A stretch of 64,000 nucleotides of DNA, taken from positions 992,001 to 1,056,000 of the forward strand of contig NZ_CP037864.1 of assembly GCF_004353845.1 (NCBI RefSeq), read 5' to 3'. The translations under genes were made by a program, and so were the position numbers. Position 1 is the first letter of the stretch. Each line of letters begins with the position of its first letter. Below are positions 51,940 to 60,717 of this stretch, one piece after another. The notes below the pieces were generated by a model. That model was not told the DNA's origin, did not search any database, and was given only the letters and a program-made list of their open reading frames with translations. This stretch comes from Citrobacter arsenatis (GTDB lineage Bacteria > Pseudomonadota > Gammaproteobacteria > Enterobacterales > Enterobacteriaceae).

Positions 51940-52656
51940 ATGATCCAGGATGCTTACGAGTCAGAAGACTTTAATGCGACGCCCGTGCTAACGCCAAAGC
52001 AAGAGAGCCATTATTTACAGGCTTATCTTCCTTTGGTGCGCAAAGTGGTGCGTCAACTTGCGCCGCAATGTACCTGCGTTATGGACAGGCAGGATATGGA
52101 GCAAACGGCGCTGATGGGATTGCTGAATGCTATTCGCCGCTATGGTCAACCGGATGAAGGCTTTGCCGGTTATGCCGTCCACCGTATCCGTGGCGCCATA
52201 CTCGATGAGCTGCGCAGCCTCGACTGGCGGCCTCGTCAGCTACGACAAAAATACCATCAGATTAAAGATTTGATTCGTGATGCACGTACTCAGCTCGGGC
52301 ATGAACCCTCATGGGAGGAGCTTTCCCGGCTGGGGTTGTCGTCTGAAGATTATCAGGAATACCAACAGCTGGAAGGCGCCGAATCGCTGGCCAGTCTGGA
52401 TGAGTTACTGAATGGCGATATACCGATCGCGCCGCTCGAAGGGCGAGGGCTTGAGGAACAATTCGTCACGCAGGAAATGCTGGGTTATGCCCTGAGCCAA
52501 CTCAGCGAAAAAGAGGGACTGGTGCTCTCAATGTATTATCAGCACGATATGAATTTAAAAGAGATTGCGCTGGTATTAGGGCTGACTGAAGCCCGTATTT
52601 GTCAAATGAATAAAAAAATCACGCACAAGATTCGTGATTGTTTATATCCAGATTAA
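51940..52656 (+). CDS. lafS: Lateral flagellar sigma-28 factor LafS
   Basis: 238 residues, a FliA-type sigma factor. Region 2 has L-V-R-K-V-V-R-Q-L and A-L-M-G-L-L-N-A-I-R-R-Y; region 4 has L-S-E-K-E-G-L-V-L-S-M-Y-Y and L-T-E-A-R-I-C-Q-M-N as the helix-turn-helix. It directs RNA polymerase to late lateral flagellar genes and is held by LfgM. Encoded inside the lafB operon, so itself driven from sigma-54. Confidence 0.96.
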   Translation: MIQDAYESEDFNATPVLTPKQESHYLQAYLPLVRKVVRQLAPQCTCVMDRQDMEQTALMGLLNAIRRYGQPDEGFAGYAVHRIRGAILDELRSLDWRPRQLRQKYHQIKDLIRDARTQLGHEPSWEELSRLGLSSEDYQEYQQLEGAESLASLDELLNGDIPIAPLEGRGLEEQFVTQEMLGYALSQLSEKEGLVLSMYYQHDMNLKEIALVLGLTEARICQMNKKITHKIRDCLYPD

Positions 52657-52685
52657 CAATTCCGAATCAACATGCGGAGGACGTA

Positions 52686-53549
52686 ATGCAAAAGATTTTT
52701 GGTTTATTGGTGGTTTTAGGCTGCGTATTTGGTGGCTATTTTGAGGCTGGCGGACAATTAATTGCCATCTGGCAGCCGGCAGAAATTATTATTATCTTTG
52801 GTGCAGGACTTGGGGCAATGATTATTGGTAACCCGGTGCACGTACTCAAAGAGATCGTCCACCAGATCAAAGGGGTGATCAGTAAAAAGAAAATGGGCCC
52901 GGAGTTTCAGCGTCAGCTGCTGATGTGTCTGTATGAGCTGCTGGAAATGGTGCAGAACGGTGGTCTGCGTATGCTGGATCAGCATATCGAACAGCCGGAA
53001 GAAAGTACCATTTTCCAGAAATACCCGCTGGTACTGACTCAAAAACGCCTGGTGACCTTTATCGCCGATAACTTCCGTCTGATGGCGATGGGCAAAATTG
53101 ATGCCCACGAGCTGGAAGGGATCCTCGATCAGGAACTGGATACCGCGGAAGAATCTTTGTTAACACCGTCGCGCTCATTGCAGCGTACCGCCGAGGCAAT
53201 GCCTGGATTCGGCATTTGTGCCGCGGTACTGGGCATTATCATCACCATGCAATCTATCGATGGTTCCATTGCGCTTATCGGATTGAAAGTAGCGGCGGCA
53301 CTGGTAGGGACTTTCTTAGGGGTATTCATCTGTTATTGCCTGATGGACCCATTGGCAAACGCCATGGAACAACAGGCCCGGGCAGAACATTCGCTGCTTG
53401 AATGCGTACGTACCGTGCTGGTGGCGCAGGCGGGCGGTAAGCCGACGCTGCTGGCGGTTGATGCCGGGCGTAAACTTCTTCATCTGGCTTCCAAACCCAC
53501 ATTTGCCAATCTGGATGCGTGGGTGAATGCGATGCTGGAGCAAGAATAA
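52686..53549 (+). CDS. lafT: Lateral flagellar stator protein LafT (MotA family)
   Basis: 287 residues with four membrane segments (first about 1-18, last pair about 170-220). The conserved proton-path Pro region (A-M-P-G-F-G-I-C-A-A-V-L-G-I-I) is present. It forms the stator channel with LafU. ATG 52686 has GGAGG five bases upstream. Confidence 0.95.
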   Translation: MQKIFGLLVVLGCVFGGYFEAGGQLIAIWQPAEIIIIFGAGLGAMIIGNPVHVLKEIVHQIKGVISKKKMGPEFQRQLLMCLYELLEMVQNGGLRMLDQHIEQPEESTIFQKYPLVLTQKRLVTFIADNFRLMAMGKIDAHELEGILDQELDTAEESLLTPSRSLQRTAEAMPGFGICAAVLGIIITMQSIDGSIALIGLKVAAALVGTFLGVFICYCLMDPLANAMEQQARAEHSLLECVRTVLVAQAGGKPTLLAVDAGRKLLHLASKPTFANLDAWVNAMLEQE

Positions 53550-53551
53550 GC

Positions 53552-54550
53552 ATGAGGAAGGGGCCAAATCGTCGCGATCGCGGCGCGAAAACCACCATTA
53601 TCCGCCGACAAATTAAAAAGAACCATGCAGGTCATCATGGGGGAGCGTGGAAGGTGGCATTTGCTGACTTTACGCTGGCGATGATGGCGCTGTTTATGAC
53701 GCTGTGGATTGTGAACAGCGTCAGTAAAGCTGACCGCGAAAACATCGTGGCAGCGCTGCATGGTCAGTCAATCTTTAACGGTGGCGGTATGGCGCCGTTA
53801 AACAAGCTGGGCAAGCAGCCGATAGCGCCGGGGGCGCAGAAGAAAAACGTCACGCGCAACAAACTCGATAAAACCGTCAACCCGCAGGAGACGGCGAAGA
53901 TCACCGAAGAGAATGCGAAAAAGGCGTTGGACGTGAACGAGAAAACGACGTTACTGAAGCAAAAGTCAGCCCGCGAATTGGGCGAGCTGGCGACCGACAT
54001 TAACGTTATCGCCCGCAACGCGCACATGGAAACTAACCTCGAGATGGAGATTGTTCCTCAGGGGCTGCGCGTACTGATTAAAGATGACCAGAACCGCAAT
54101 ATGTTTGAACGCGGTAGCGCCAAAATTATGCCGTTCTTTAAATCTCTGTTGGTTGAGCTGGCTCCCGTGTTTGACTCGCTGGATAACAAGATAATCATCA
54201 CCGGGCATACCGACGCGATGAGCTATAAGAGCAATATTTATAATAACTGGAACCTCTCCGGCGACCGCGCATTGTCGGCACGACGCGTGTTGGAAGATGC
54301 AGGAATGCCGCAGGATAAAGTCATGCAGGTCAGTGCGATGGCGGACCAAATGCTGCTGGACGCGAAAAACCCGGAAAGCGCCGGTAACCGTCGCATTGAG
54401 ATCATGGTATTGACGCAAAGCGCTTCCGATACGCTGTATCAATATTTCGGCCAACAGGGAGAGAAGATTGTGCAACCGCTGGTTGATAAGCTGGACAAGC
54501 AAAAGCAGGTGACGTCTTTACGTCAACAATCTGCTCCCGTCACGCATTAA
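53552..54550 (+). CDS. lafU: Lateral flagellar stator protein LafU (MotB family)
   Basis: 332 residues. One membrane segment holds the proton-carrying aspartate D39 in F-A-D-F. A linker follows, then an OmpA-like peptidoglycan-binding domain with I-I-T-G-H-T-D-A and N-L-S-G-D-R-A-L-S-A-R-R. Full length here, while the K-12 counterpart mbhA is a remnant. ATG 53552 follows the lafT stop by two bases. Last flagellar gene. Confidence 0.96.
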   Translation: MRKGPNRRDRGAKTTIIRRQIKKNHAGHHGGAWKVAFADFTLAMMALFMTLWIVNSVSKADRENIVAALHGQSIFNGGGMAPLNKLGKQPIAPGAQKKNVTRNKLDKTVNPQETAKITEENAKKALDVNEKTTLLKQKSARELGELATDINVIARNAHMETNLEMEIVPQGLRVLIKDDQNRNMFERGSAKIMPFFKSLLVELAPVFDSLDNKIIITGHTDAMSYKSNIYNNWNLSGDRALSARRVLEDAGMPQDKVMQVSAMADQMLLDAKNPESAGNRRIEIMVLTQSASDTLYQYFGQQGEKIVQPLVDKLDKQKQVTSLRQQSAPVTH

Positions 54551-54562
54551 TTCTGTTCCCGT

Positions 54563-54581
54563 CCCCCACGTAACGTGGGGG
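54563..54581. terminator. Stem-loop after lafU
   Basis: CCCCCACG/CGTGGGGG palindrome 13 bases after the lafU stop. It has no T run on either strand, so it may act as an mRNA-stabilising stem rather than a classical terminator. Confidence 0.5.
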
Positions 54582-54605
54582 AAAATTATCCCGCAGGAAG
54601 GCAAT

Positions 54606-55247
54606 GTGATAGATGTAACCAATATTATTCCATTGGATATTCATACTGATGACGTCACTGATGTGGCCTGTCAGGGCGCGCATTACGACAAGGTTTCAGG
54701 GATCTGGTACACCGAACCCCATGAGCTAAACGGGGCGCTGCGTGAGTATGTCTACGACACCAACAGTTTCAATATTGTCGCGCCGTACTATCTGGTGATT
54801 ACCTCGAAGATGCACTGCTGGAGCTGCCACCAAATTACCCGCATTCATGGCGTGATGTTTACCCGCTTTATGAAGAAAAATCAGGATGGTCAGGGTTGGC
54901 AGTCGGTCAGGCGTAACAGCTTTTTGTTCCACATTAATTCCCTGCCTGAAGAGATAAAAAGGAACATCAAAGCCAGTAATTATTACCTCGATAAAAGTAA
55001 AACCACCGGGCTACGTTACTGGATGAATCACTGTGAAATTTGTGGCGAACGTCTGGGAGATTACGAACTTTTCTGCGTTGAAAATGACGCCTTTCGCCTG
55101 ATGACAATCGAAAAACTGCTGCGGGCAAATATTCGCAAAGTAAATAAACTGTTTGTCAGTACGGCGGGCAATCCTGCGGAGCATACGAAAACGGACATCG
55201 TGCGTTATCTGTGCGATGCGCGCTTCGTCATGAATGCTCCGGCGTAA
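54606..55247 (+). CDS. Unknown protein with two CxxC pairs
   Basis: 213 residues, cytoplasmic. Residues about 12-37 (D-I-H-T-D-D-V-T-D-V-A-C ... G-I-W-Y-T-E) recall small domains that begin 'V-x-x-x-Y-K-D-K-A-K-A-L-G-A-x-W-D-x-x-x-x-x-W-Y'. Two Cys pairs, C71-W-S-C74 and C143-E-I-C146, could bind one zinc. I do not recognise a function. The start is GTG 54606, with AGGAAGG five bases upstream. It lies between lafU and dinB, which are adjacent in K-12, so it is an insertion at the locus edge. Confidence 0.7.
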   Translation: MIDVTNIIPLDIHTDDVTDVACQGAHYDKVSGIWYTEPHELNGALREYVYDTNSFNIVAPYYLVITSKMHCWSCHQITRIHGVMFTRFMKKNQDGQGWQSVRRNSFLFHINSLPEEIKRNIKASNYYLDKSKTTGLRYWMNHCEICGERLGDYELFCVENDAFRLMTIEKLLRANIRKVNKLFVSTAGNPAEHTKTDIVRYLCDARFVMNAPA

Positions 55248-55277
55248 GGAATAATCATACTTCTCACACCATAAAAA

Positions 55278-55297
55278 TACTGTATACTTAAACAGTA
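55278..55297 (+). promoter_or_regulatory. LexA box of dinB
   Basis: TACTGTATACTTAAACAGTA, the CTGT-N8-ACAG SOS box, 17 bases upstream of the dinB start. Confidence 0.95.
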
Positions 55298-55313
55298 TTG
55301 TGGGAGGCGAGTG

Positions 55314-56369
55314 ATGCGCAAAATCATACATGTTGATATGGACTGCTTTTTTGCGGCGGTGGAAATGCGCGATAACCCCGCCCTGCGCGATATTCCCATT
55401 GCCATCGGCGGTAGCCGTGAGCGCCGGGGGGTAATCAGCACAGCTAATTACCCGGCGCGCAAATTTGGTGTGCGCAGCGCGATGCCAACGGGCATGGCGT
55501 TAAAGCTGTGTCCGCATCTCACGTTATTGCCTGGTCGCTATGAGGCTTATAAAGAAGCCTCCCGCCAGATTCAGGCGATCTTCTCTCGCTATACCTCGCT
55601 GATTGAACCTCTTTCGTTGGATGAAGCTTATCTGGATGTCACCGACAGCACCCACTGCCACGGCTCTGCCACGCTGATCGCCCAGGAGATCCGTCAGACG
55701 ATTTTTAACGAGCTGCAGCTCACCGCCTCCGCCGGGATTGCGCCGGTAAAATTTCTGGCAAAAATAGCTTCCGATCTCAACAAGCCCAACGGGCAATATG
55801 TGATTACCCCTGCCGATGTTCCTGCATTTCTCAAAACGTTACCGTTAGGCAAAATACCAGGCGTCGGTAAAGTCTCCGCCGCTAAGCTGGAATCAATGGG
55901 ATTACGTACCTGCGAGGATGTTCAAAAATACGACCTGGCAATGCTGCTCAAACGTTTTGGTAAGTTTGGTCGCGTGCTGTGGGAGCGTAGTCAGGGCATT
56001 GACGAGCGGGACGTCAACAACGACAGGCTGCGCAAATCCGTCGGCGTGGAGCGCACGTTGGCGGAGGATATTCACGAGTGGTCAGAGTGTGAGGCAATTA
56101 TTGAACGGCTGTATCCCGAACTGGAACGGCGTCTGGCAAAGGTAAAGCCGGATCTGTTGATTGCCAGGCAGGGAATTAAACTCAAGTTTAATGATTTTCA
56201 GCAAACCACGCAGGAACACGTCTGGCCGCGCTTAAATAAAGAGGACTTAGTTGCGACAGCGCGCAAAACCTGGGATGAGCGTCGGGGAGGGCGGGGCGTG
56301 AGGCTGGTGGGGTTACACGTTACGCTGCTGGATCCGCAGATGGAAAGACAACTGCTGCTGGGGTTGTGA
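55314..56369 (+). CDS. dinB: DNA polymerase IV DinB
   Basis: 351 residues, exactly the E. coli length. Y-family polymerase: catalytic D8 in H-V-D-M-D-C-F-F and D-E in S-L-D-E-A-Y-L-D near residue 103, a helix-hairpin-helix I-P-G-V-G-K-V, and the C-terminal clamp-binding motif region Q-L-L-L-G-L. Performs error-prone translesion synthesis. SOS-controlled by the box just upstream. ATG 55314 is used; the GTG just before would add one residue. Confidence 0.98.
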   Translation: MRKIIHVDMDCFFAAVEMRDNPALRDIPIAIGGSRERRGVISTANYPARKFGVRSAMPTGMALKLCPHLTLLPGRYEAYKEASRQIQAIFSRYTSLIEPLSLDEAYLDVTDSTHCHGSATLIAQEIRQTIFNELQLTASAGIAPVKFLAKIASDLNKPNGQYVITPADVPAFLKTLPLGKIPGVGKVSAAKLESMGLRTCEDVQKYDLAMLLKRFGKFGRVLWERSQGIDERDVNNDRLRKSVGVERTLAEDIHEWSECEAIIERLYPELERRLAKVKPDLLIARQGIKLKFNDFQQTTQEHVWPRLNKEDLVATARKTWDERRGGRGVRLVGLHVTLLDPQMERQLLLGL

Positions 56370-56587
56370 CTTGATGAGGTGTTGAAACCATCCGGAAATG
56401 CACCTTGCAAATCAGCAGATGCCTGATTAGTATACGCGCACTTTCTATCTATCCAATTGAACTGCAAAGGGGGTTAACCATGATGACACATTATAAAAAC
56501 TCAATTTGCAGACTTTCCCAGGAATAACCTTTCTTTTTGCCCTGGTAACGTCTGCCATATCCTAATTTAATTTTCCAGGAATGGTAT

Positions 56588-57724
56588 ATGGGCATTTTTC
56601 ATAATGTCTCTGATGCGACCTCTTATATTGCATCAGACGATCTGTGGATCGAAGGTTCAGCGATCCAACAATTACACACCACGGCAAACTTACCCGGCAT
56701 GCACCGCGTAGTGGGAATGCCAGATTTACATCCCGGTCGCGGTTATCCGATTGGCGCGGCATTCTTTTCACTTGGCCGTTTTTACCCGGCTCTGGTGGGC
56801 AATGATATCGGCTGCGGCATGGCGCTATGGCAAACGGATATTGTCAGCCGCAAATACAATGCAGATAAATTCGAGAAACGATTGGCTGCACTGGATGACA
56901 TTGCAGAAAACTTATGGCTTGAGGAACATGTCGCGGAGAGTCTGATGCAACATCCCTGGCGCGGTGCATTGGGGTCGATTGGCGGTGGTAACCACTTTGC
57001 CGAACTGCAGTTGGTTGATCAGGTCTTCAATGCTGAGCGCTTTAACCTTGCGGGGCTTGATACGCAGCACCTGTCGCTGCTGGTGCATAGCGGTTCGCGT
57101 GGTCTGGGACAAGCAATCCTTCAGAACCATATTGCCTCTTTCTCGCATAATGGGCTGGCGGAAGGGAGCAACGATGCTATGCGCTATATGGCCGAACATG
57201 ATGATGCGCTGGCGTTTGCTCGCGTAAATCGTCAGTTGATTGCTACCCGCATTCTGCAACAGGTCAAGGCAACAGGACGTTCCGTGCTTGATGTGGCGCA
57301 CAACTTTGTTGAGCCGTGCATCATCGGCGATCGGCAGGGGTGGTTGCACCGTAAAGGCGCAACGCCGGACGGGGGTGGGCTGGTTATTATCCCTGGCTCT
57401 CGTGGTGACTACAGCTGGCTGGTTCAGCCAGTGCGGAGTGAAGCATCGTTATGTTCGCTGGCGCACGGTGCCGGACGTAAATGGATGCGTACCGAATGCA
57501 AAGGACGTTTGTCAGGTAAATTCAGCCCACAGCAACTCTCTCGTACCGAGCTGGGAAGCCGGGTGATTTGCCGTGATAAACAGCTGATCTACGAAGAAGC
57601 ACCGCAGGCGTACAAATCAGCAGAAAGCGTGGTCAATTGTCTGGTGCTGGCTGGACTCGTGGAGCCGGTGGCGCGTTTGCGCCCGGTACTGACGCTGAAA
57701 ACCAGTGGAGGAAAGGGCGCATGA
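56588..57724 (+). CDS. RtcB-family RNA ligase (RtcB2)
   Basis: 378 residues. RtcB-fold features: G-N-D-I-G-C-G-M-A (metal/GTP site Cys), S-I-G-G-G-N-H-F-A-E, V-H-S-G-S-R-G-L-G, and a C-terminal histidine region L-A-H-G-A-G-R-K. RtcB joins 3'-phosphate or 2',3'-cyclic phosphate RNA ends to 5'-OH ends using GTP. The neighbouring release factor homologue prfH overlaps by 4 bp; the rtcB2-prfH pair is known to rescue ribosomes cut in the 16S decoding centre. K-12 carries only fragments (ykfJ, truncated prfH), so this is the intact form. AGGA seven bases before the ATG. Confidence 0.93.
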   Translation: MGIFHNVSDATSYIASDDLWIEGSAIQQLHTTANLPGMHRVVGMPDLHPGRGYPIGAAFFSLGRFYPALVGNDIGCGMALWQTDIVSRKYNADKFEKRLAALDDIAENLWLEEHVAESLMQHPWRGALGSIGGGNHFAELQLVDQVFNAERFNLAGLDTQHLSLLVHSGSRGLGQAILQNHIASFSHNGLAEGSNDAMRYMAEHDDALAFARVNRQLIATRILQQVKATGRSVLDVAHNFVEPCIIGDRQGWLHRKGATPDGGGLVIIPGSRGDYSWLVQPVRSEASLCSLAHGAGRKWMRTECKGRLSGKFSPQQLSRTELGSRVICRDKQLIYEEAPQAYKSAESVVNCLVLAGLVEPVARLRPVLTLKTSGGKGA

Positions 57725-58335
57725 TTTTATTACAGTTATCTTCCGCTCAGGGGCCGGACGAGTGCTGTCTGGCGGTAAAAAAAGCGCTGGATCGGCTGAT
57801 TCAAGAAGCAGGTCAACAGGATGTCGCCCTTTCTTTGTTGGAAACGGAACCGGGCAGATACCCAAATACGTTTCGTTCCGTACTGGTGTCGCTGGATGGC
57901 AGTAATGCTATAGCGTTGAGTGAATGCTGGTGTGGCACGTTGCAGTGGATTTGTTCCAGCCCGTATCGTCCGCACCATGGGCGTAAAAACTGGTACGTTG
58001 GCGTTGGGCGTTTCATGGCTGATGAACAGGTGCAATCAGATGAAATCCGCTTTGAAACATTACGTTCTTCCGGTCCCGGCGGACAGCATGTTAACAAAAC
58101 CGATTCGGCGGTACGCGCCACGCATCTGGCGAGTGGGATCAGCGTAAAGGTTCAGTCGGAGCGAAGCCAGCATGCCAATAAGCGGTTGGCGCGATTGTTA
58201 ATTGCCTGGCGACTTGAGCAGCAGCAACAGGATGCGAGCGCAGTGTTGAAGTCTGAGCGGCGTCTGTTTCATCATCAGATTGAACGCGGAAATCCACGAA
58301 GGACGTTTACAGGAATGGCGTTTACGCAACGGTAG
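57721..58335 (+). CDS. prfH: Peptide release factor homologue PrfH
   Basis: 204 residues: a class I release-factor catalytic domain without the codon-recognition domain. Universal G120-G-Q-H-V-N-K-T-D is intact and the basic C-terminal tail is present. It hydrolyses peptidyl-tRNA on ribosomes damaged in 16S rRNA, working with RtcB2. ATG 57721 overlaps the rtcB2 stop, so they form an operon. Confidence 0.95.
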   Translation: MILLQLSSAQGPDECCLAVKKALDRLIQEAGQQDVALSLLETEPGRYPNTFRSVLVSLDGSNAIALSECWCGTLQWICSSPYRPHHGRKNWYVGVGRFMADEQVQSDEIRFETLRSSGPGGQHVNKTDSAVRATHLASGISVKVQSERSQHANKRLARLLIAWRLEQQQQDASAVLKSERRLFHHQIERGNPRRTFTGMAFTQR

Positions 58336-58348
58336 CGGGAAATGAAAT

Positions 58349-58425
58349 TGCCGGATGGCGGCATAAAAACTTTATCCGGCCTACAAATCAGCATGTAGGC
58401 CGGATAAGCGTAGCGCCATCCGGCA
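58349..58425. repeat. REP/BIME pair between prfH and pepD
   Basis: Inverted REP units (GCCGGATGGCGGC... and GTAGGCCGGATAAGCG...CCATCCGGC) between convergent genes. Serves as shared 3' end structure. Confidence 0.88.
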
Positions 58426-58439
58426 GTTAGCGCAGAATC

Positions 58440-59897
58440 TTACTTCGCCGGAATAGACTTCAGCAGTTCAGTCAGAAGCGTCCAGTAGTGGCCAACGCTT
58501 TCAATATGAACCTGCTCATCCGGGGAGTGCGGACCGGTGATAGTTGGCCCGATGGAAACCATGTCCATTTCCGGATACGGTTTCTTGAACAGACCACATT
58601 CCAGACCGGCGTGGATAATCTGGATGTTAGGCGTTTTGTTGAACAGACGCTGATAGGTTTCGCGAACCAGGTGCATAACCGGAGAGTTAGCATCTGGCTG
58701 CCAGCCTGGGTATCCGCCTTTTGCCTGCGTTTTCGCGCCGGCCAGTTTACCCAGTGAATCCAGCATGCTGACCACATAGTCTTTACCGCTGTCGATCAGG
58801 GAACGGATCAGGCAGTGAATTTCAACGTTGTCGTCAGTCATGGTGACAACACCGACGTTCAGAGAGGTCTCTACTACGCCTTTGGCCACGTCGGAATTGC
58901 GGATAACACCGTTCGGGGTGGCGTTCAGCAGACGCACGAAGCTGTCGCGAGACTGAGTGGTCAGCGCGGCTTTATCGTTGTCGACAGCATCCAGCAGCAG
59001 AGCCAGGTTCTTCTCTTTGGCTTCCAGTTCGTTTTTTAGGATGTCCTGGTAGGTGCTGACCAGCGCTTTTAACGCATCAACTTTATCTGCAGCCACGGCG
59101 AGGGTGGCAAAAGCTTCGCGCGGAATCGCGTTGCGCAGCGTACCGCCGTTGAAATCAACCAGACGCAGATCCAGCTCTTGGGCATGACCCGCCAGGAAGC
59201 GGACCAGCAGCTTGTTGGCGTTACCGAGACCCACGTGGATTTCGCCGCCGGAGTGACCGCCTTTCAGACCTTTTAAAGTCAGTTTAAAGCTCTGGAAACC
59301 AGCCGGGATTGCTTCACGGGACAGCGGCAGGTTAGAGGTAAAGTCGATACCGCCCGCGCAACCCATGTAGATCTCACCTTCTTCTTCAGAGTCGGTGTTG
59401 ATCAGGATATCTGCCTGCAGCCAGTTAGCCTGCAGACCAAATGCGCCATCCATACCCGCTTCTTCGGTCATGGTTAGCAGCACTTCCAGCGGACCGTGTA
59501 CCACGTTGTCATCGGCCAGAACGGCCAGCGCGGACGCCATACCGATGCCGTTATCCGCACCCAGCGTGGTGCCACGGGCTTTTACCCATTCGCCGTCAAT
59601 ATAAGGCTGGATAGGATCTTTAGTGAAGTCGTGTACGGTGTCGTTGTTTTTCTGCGGGACCATATCCAGGTGCGCTTGCAGAACGACCGGCTTGCGATTT
59701 TCCATTCCTGCGGTAGCGGGTTTGCGAATCAGGATATTACCGACCTGGTCGCGCTCGACGTGGAAACCTTTCTCTTGGGCCCAGCTCAGAATGTGTTCAG
59801 CGAGCTGCTCTTCATGGTAGGACGGATGAGGAATAGAACAGATTTTGGCAAAAATATCCCACAGCGGTTGCGGGGATAACTGAGACAGTTCAGACAC
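58440..59897 (-). CDS. pepD: Cytosolic dipeptidase PepD
   Basis: 485 residues, as in E. coli. M20 metallopeptidase: metal ligands in Q-A-H-L-D-M, A-D-N-G-I-G, T-E-E-A-G and N-T-D-S-E-E-E-G. It cleaves Xaa-His dipeptides and others, including Cys-Gly from glutathione turnover. GTG 59897 has AAGGAGA eight bases upstream, and the protein then starts M-S-E-L-S-Q-L-S. The frame stays open further upstream, but an extension lacks support. Confidence 0.98.
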   Translation of the reverse strand: MSELSQLSPQPLWDIFAKICSIPHPSYHEEQLAEHILSWAQEKGFHVERDQVGNILIRKPATAGMENRKPVVLQAHLDMVPQKNNDTVHDFTKDPIQPYIDGEWVKARGTTLGADNGIGMASALAVLADDNVVHGPLEVLLTMTEEAGMDGAFGLQANWLQADILINTDSEEEGEIYMGCAGGIDFTSNLPLSREAIPAGFQSFKLTLKGLKGGHSGGEIHVGLGNANKLLVRFLAGHAQELDLRLVDFNGGTLRNAIPREAFATLAVAADKVDALKALVSTYQDILKNELEAKEKNLALLLDAVDNDKAALTTQSRDSFVRLLNATPNGVIRNSDVAKGVVETSLNVGVVTMTDDNVEIHCLIRSLIDSGKDYVVSMLDSLGKLAGAKTQAKGGYPGWQPDANSPVMHLVRETYQRLFNKTPNIQIIHAGLECGLFKKPYPEMDMVSIGPTITGPHSPDEQVHIESVGHYWTLLTELLKSIPAK

Positions 59898-60063
59898 GTT
59901 GAGTCTCCTTGGCGATGTCCTACAAAACTTGCTTGCAGGCCACGGGGTTAGCAGAATTAAAAACACCACAAGTCAGGCTTGCGCGATGCGATTGAGAATA
60001 CCACTTTCTCCGCTGACGGCTAGCATAAAGCATGCAAAAAGAGGCGCGGATTCCGCGAAACAC

Positions 60064-60092
60064 TGGTTTTTAGTGCGTCAGATCTCTATAAT
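60064..60092 (+). promoter_or_regulatory. Probable sigma-70 promoter of gpt
   Basis: TATAAT at 60087-60092 with TGGTTT 17 bases upstream, 67 bases before the gpt start. The -10 is perfect, the -35 poor. Confidence 0.5.
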
Positions 60093-60158
60093 CTCGCGCA
60101 ACCTATTTCCCCCTCGAACACTTTTTAAGCCGTAGATAAACAGGCTGGGACACTTCAC

Positions 60159-60617
60159 ATGAGCGAAAAATACGTCGTCACCTGGGACATGTTGCAGATC
60201 CATGCACGTAAACTGGCAAGCCGCCTGATGCCTTCTGAACAATGGAAAGGCATTATTGCCGTTAGCCGTGGTGGTCTGGTGCCGGGCGCATTGCTGGCGC
60301 GTGAATTGGGTATTCGTCATGTCGATACCGTATGCATCTCCAGCTACGATCACGACAACCAGCGCGAACTGAAAGTGCTGAAGCGTGCCGAAGGCGACGG
60401 TGAAGGTTTCATCGTCATTGATGACCTGGTTGACACCGGTGGTACCGCCGTTGCGATCCGCGAAATGTACCCTAAAGCGCATTTCGTCACGATTTTTGCT
60501 AAGCCGGCTGGTCGTCCGCTGGTCAATGATTATGTTGTTGATATCCCTCAGGATACCTGGATTGAGCAGCCGTGGGATATGGGCGTGGTGTTCGTCCCGC
60601 CGATCTCTGGTCGCTAA
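60159..60617 (+). CDS. gpt: Xanthine-guanine phosphoribosyltransferase Gpt
   Basis: 152 residues, E. coli length and sequence pattern. PRPP loop F-I-V-I-D-D-L-V-D-T-G-G-T-A. It salvages guanine, xanthine and hypoxanthine to nucleotides. Monocistronic with a strong terminator. Confidence 0.98.
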   Translation: MSEKYVVTWDMLQIHARKLASRLMPSEQWKGIIAVSRGGLVPGALLARELGIRHVDTVCISSYDHDNQRELKVLKRAEGDGEGFIVIDDLVDTGGTAVAIREMYPKAHFVTIFAKPAGRPLVNDYVVDIPQDTWIEQPWDMGVVFVPPISGR

Positions 60618-60630
60618 TCTAAAAAGTTTT

Positions 60631-60664
60631 CAACGCCTGGCTACTGCCGGGCGTTGTTCTTTTT
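60631..60664 (+). terminator. gpt intrinsic terminator
   Basis: An 11-bp stem with one G-T pair (60631-60641 with 60646-60656, loop TACT), followed by TTCTTTTT. Confidence 0.9.
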
Positions 60665-60717
60665 GCGCTGTGTCAGGTTACACTATGCCTTAGTGAGTAC
60701 TCATGGAGGCTGCAATC

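Noticed and set aside
56370..56587. Possible tRNA or small gene between dinB and rtcB2
   Set aside because: No cloverleaf or convincing short frame with a ribosome site could be made; I see nothing functional beyond the rtcB2 leader.
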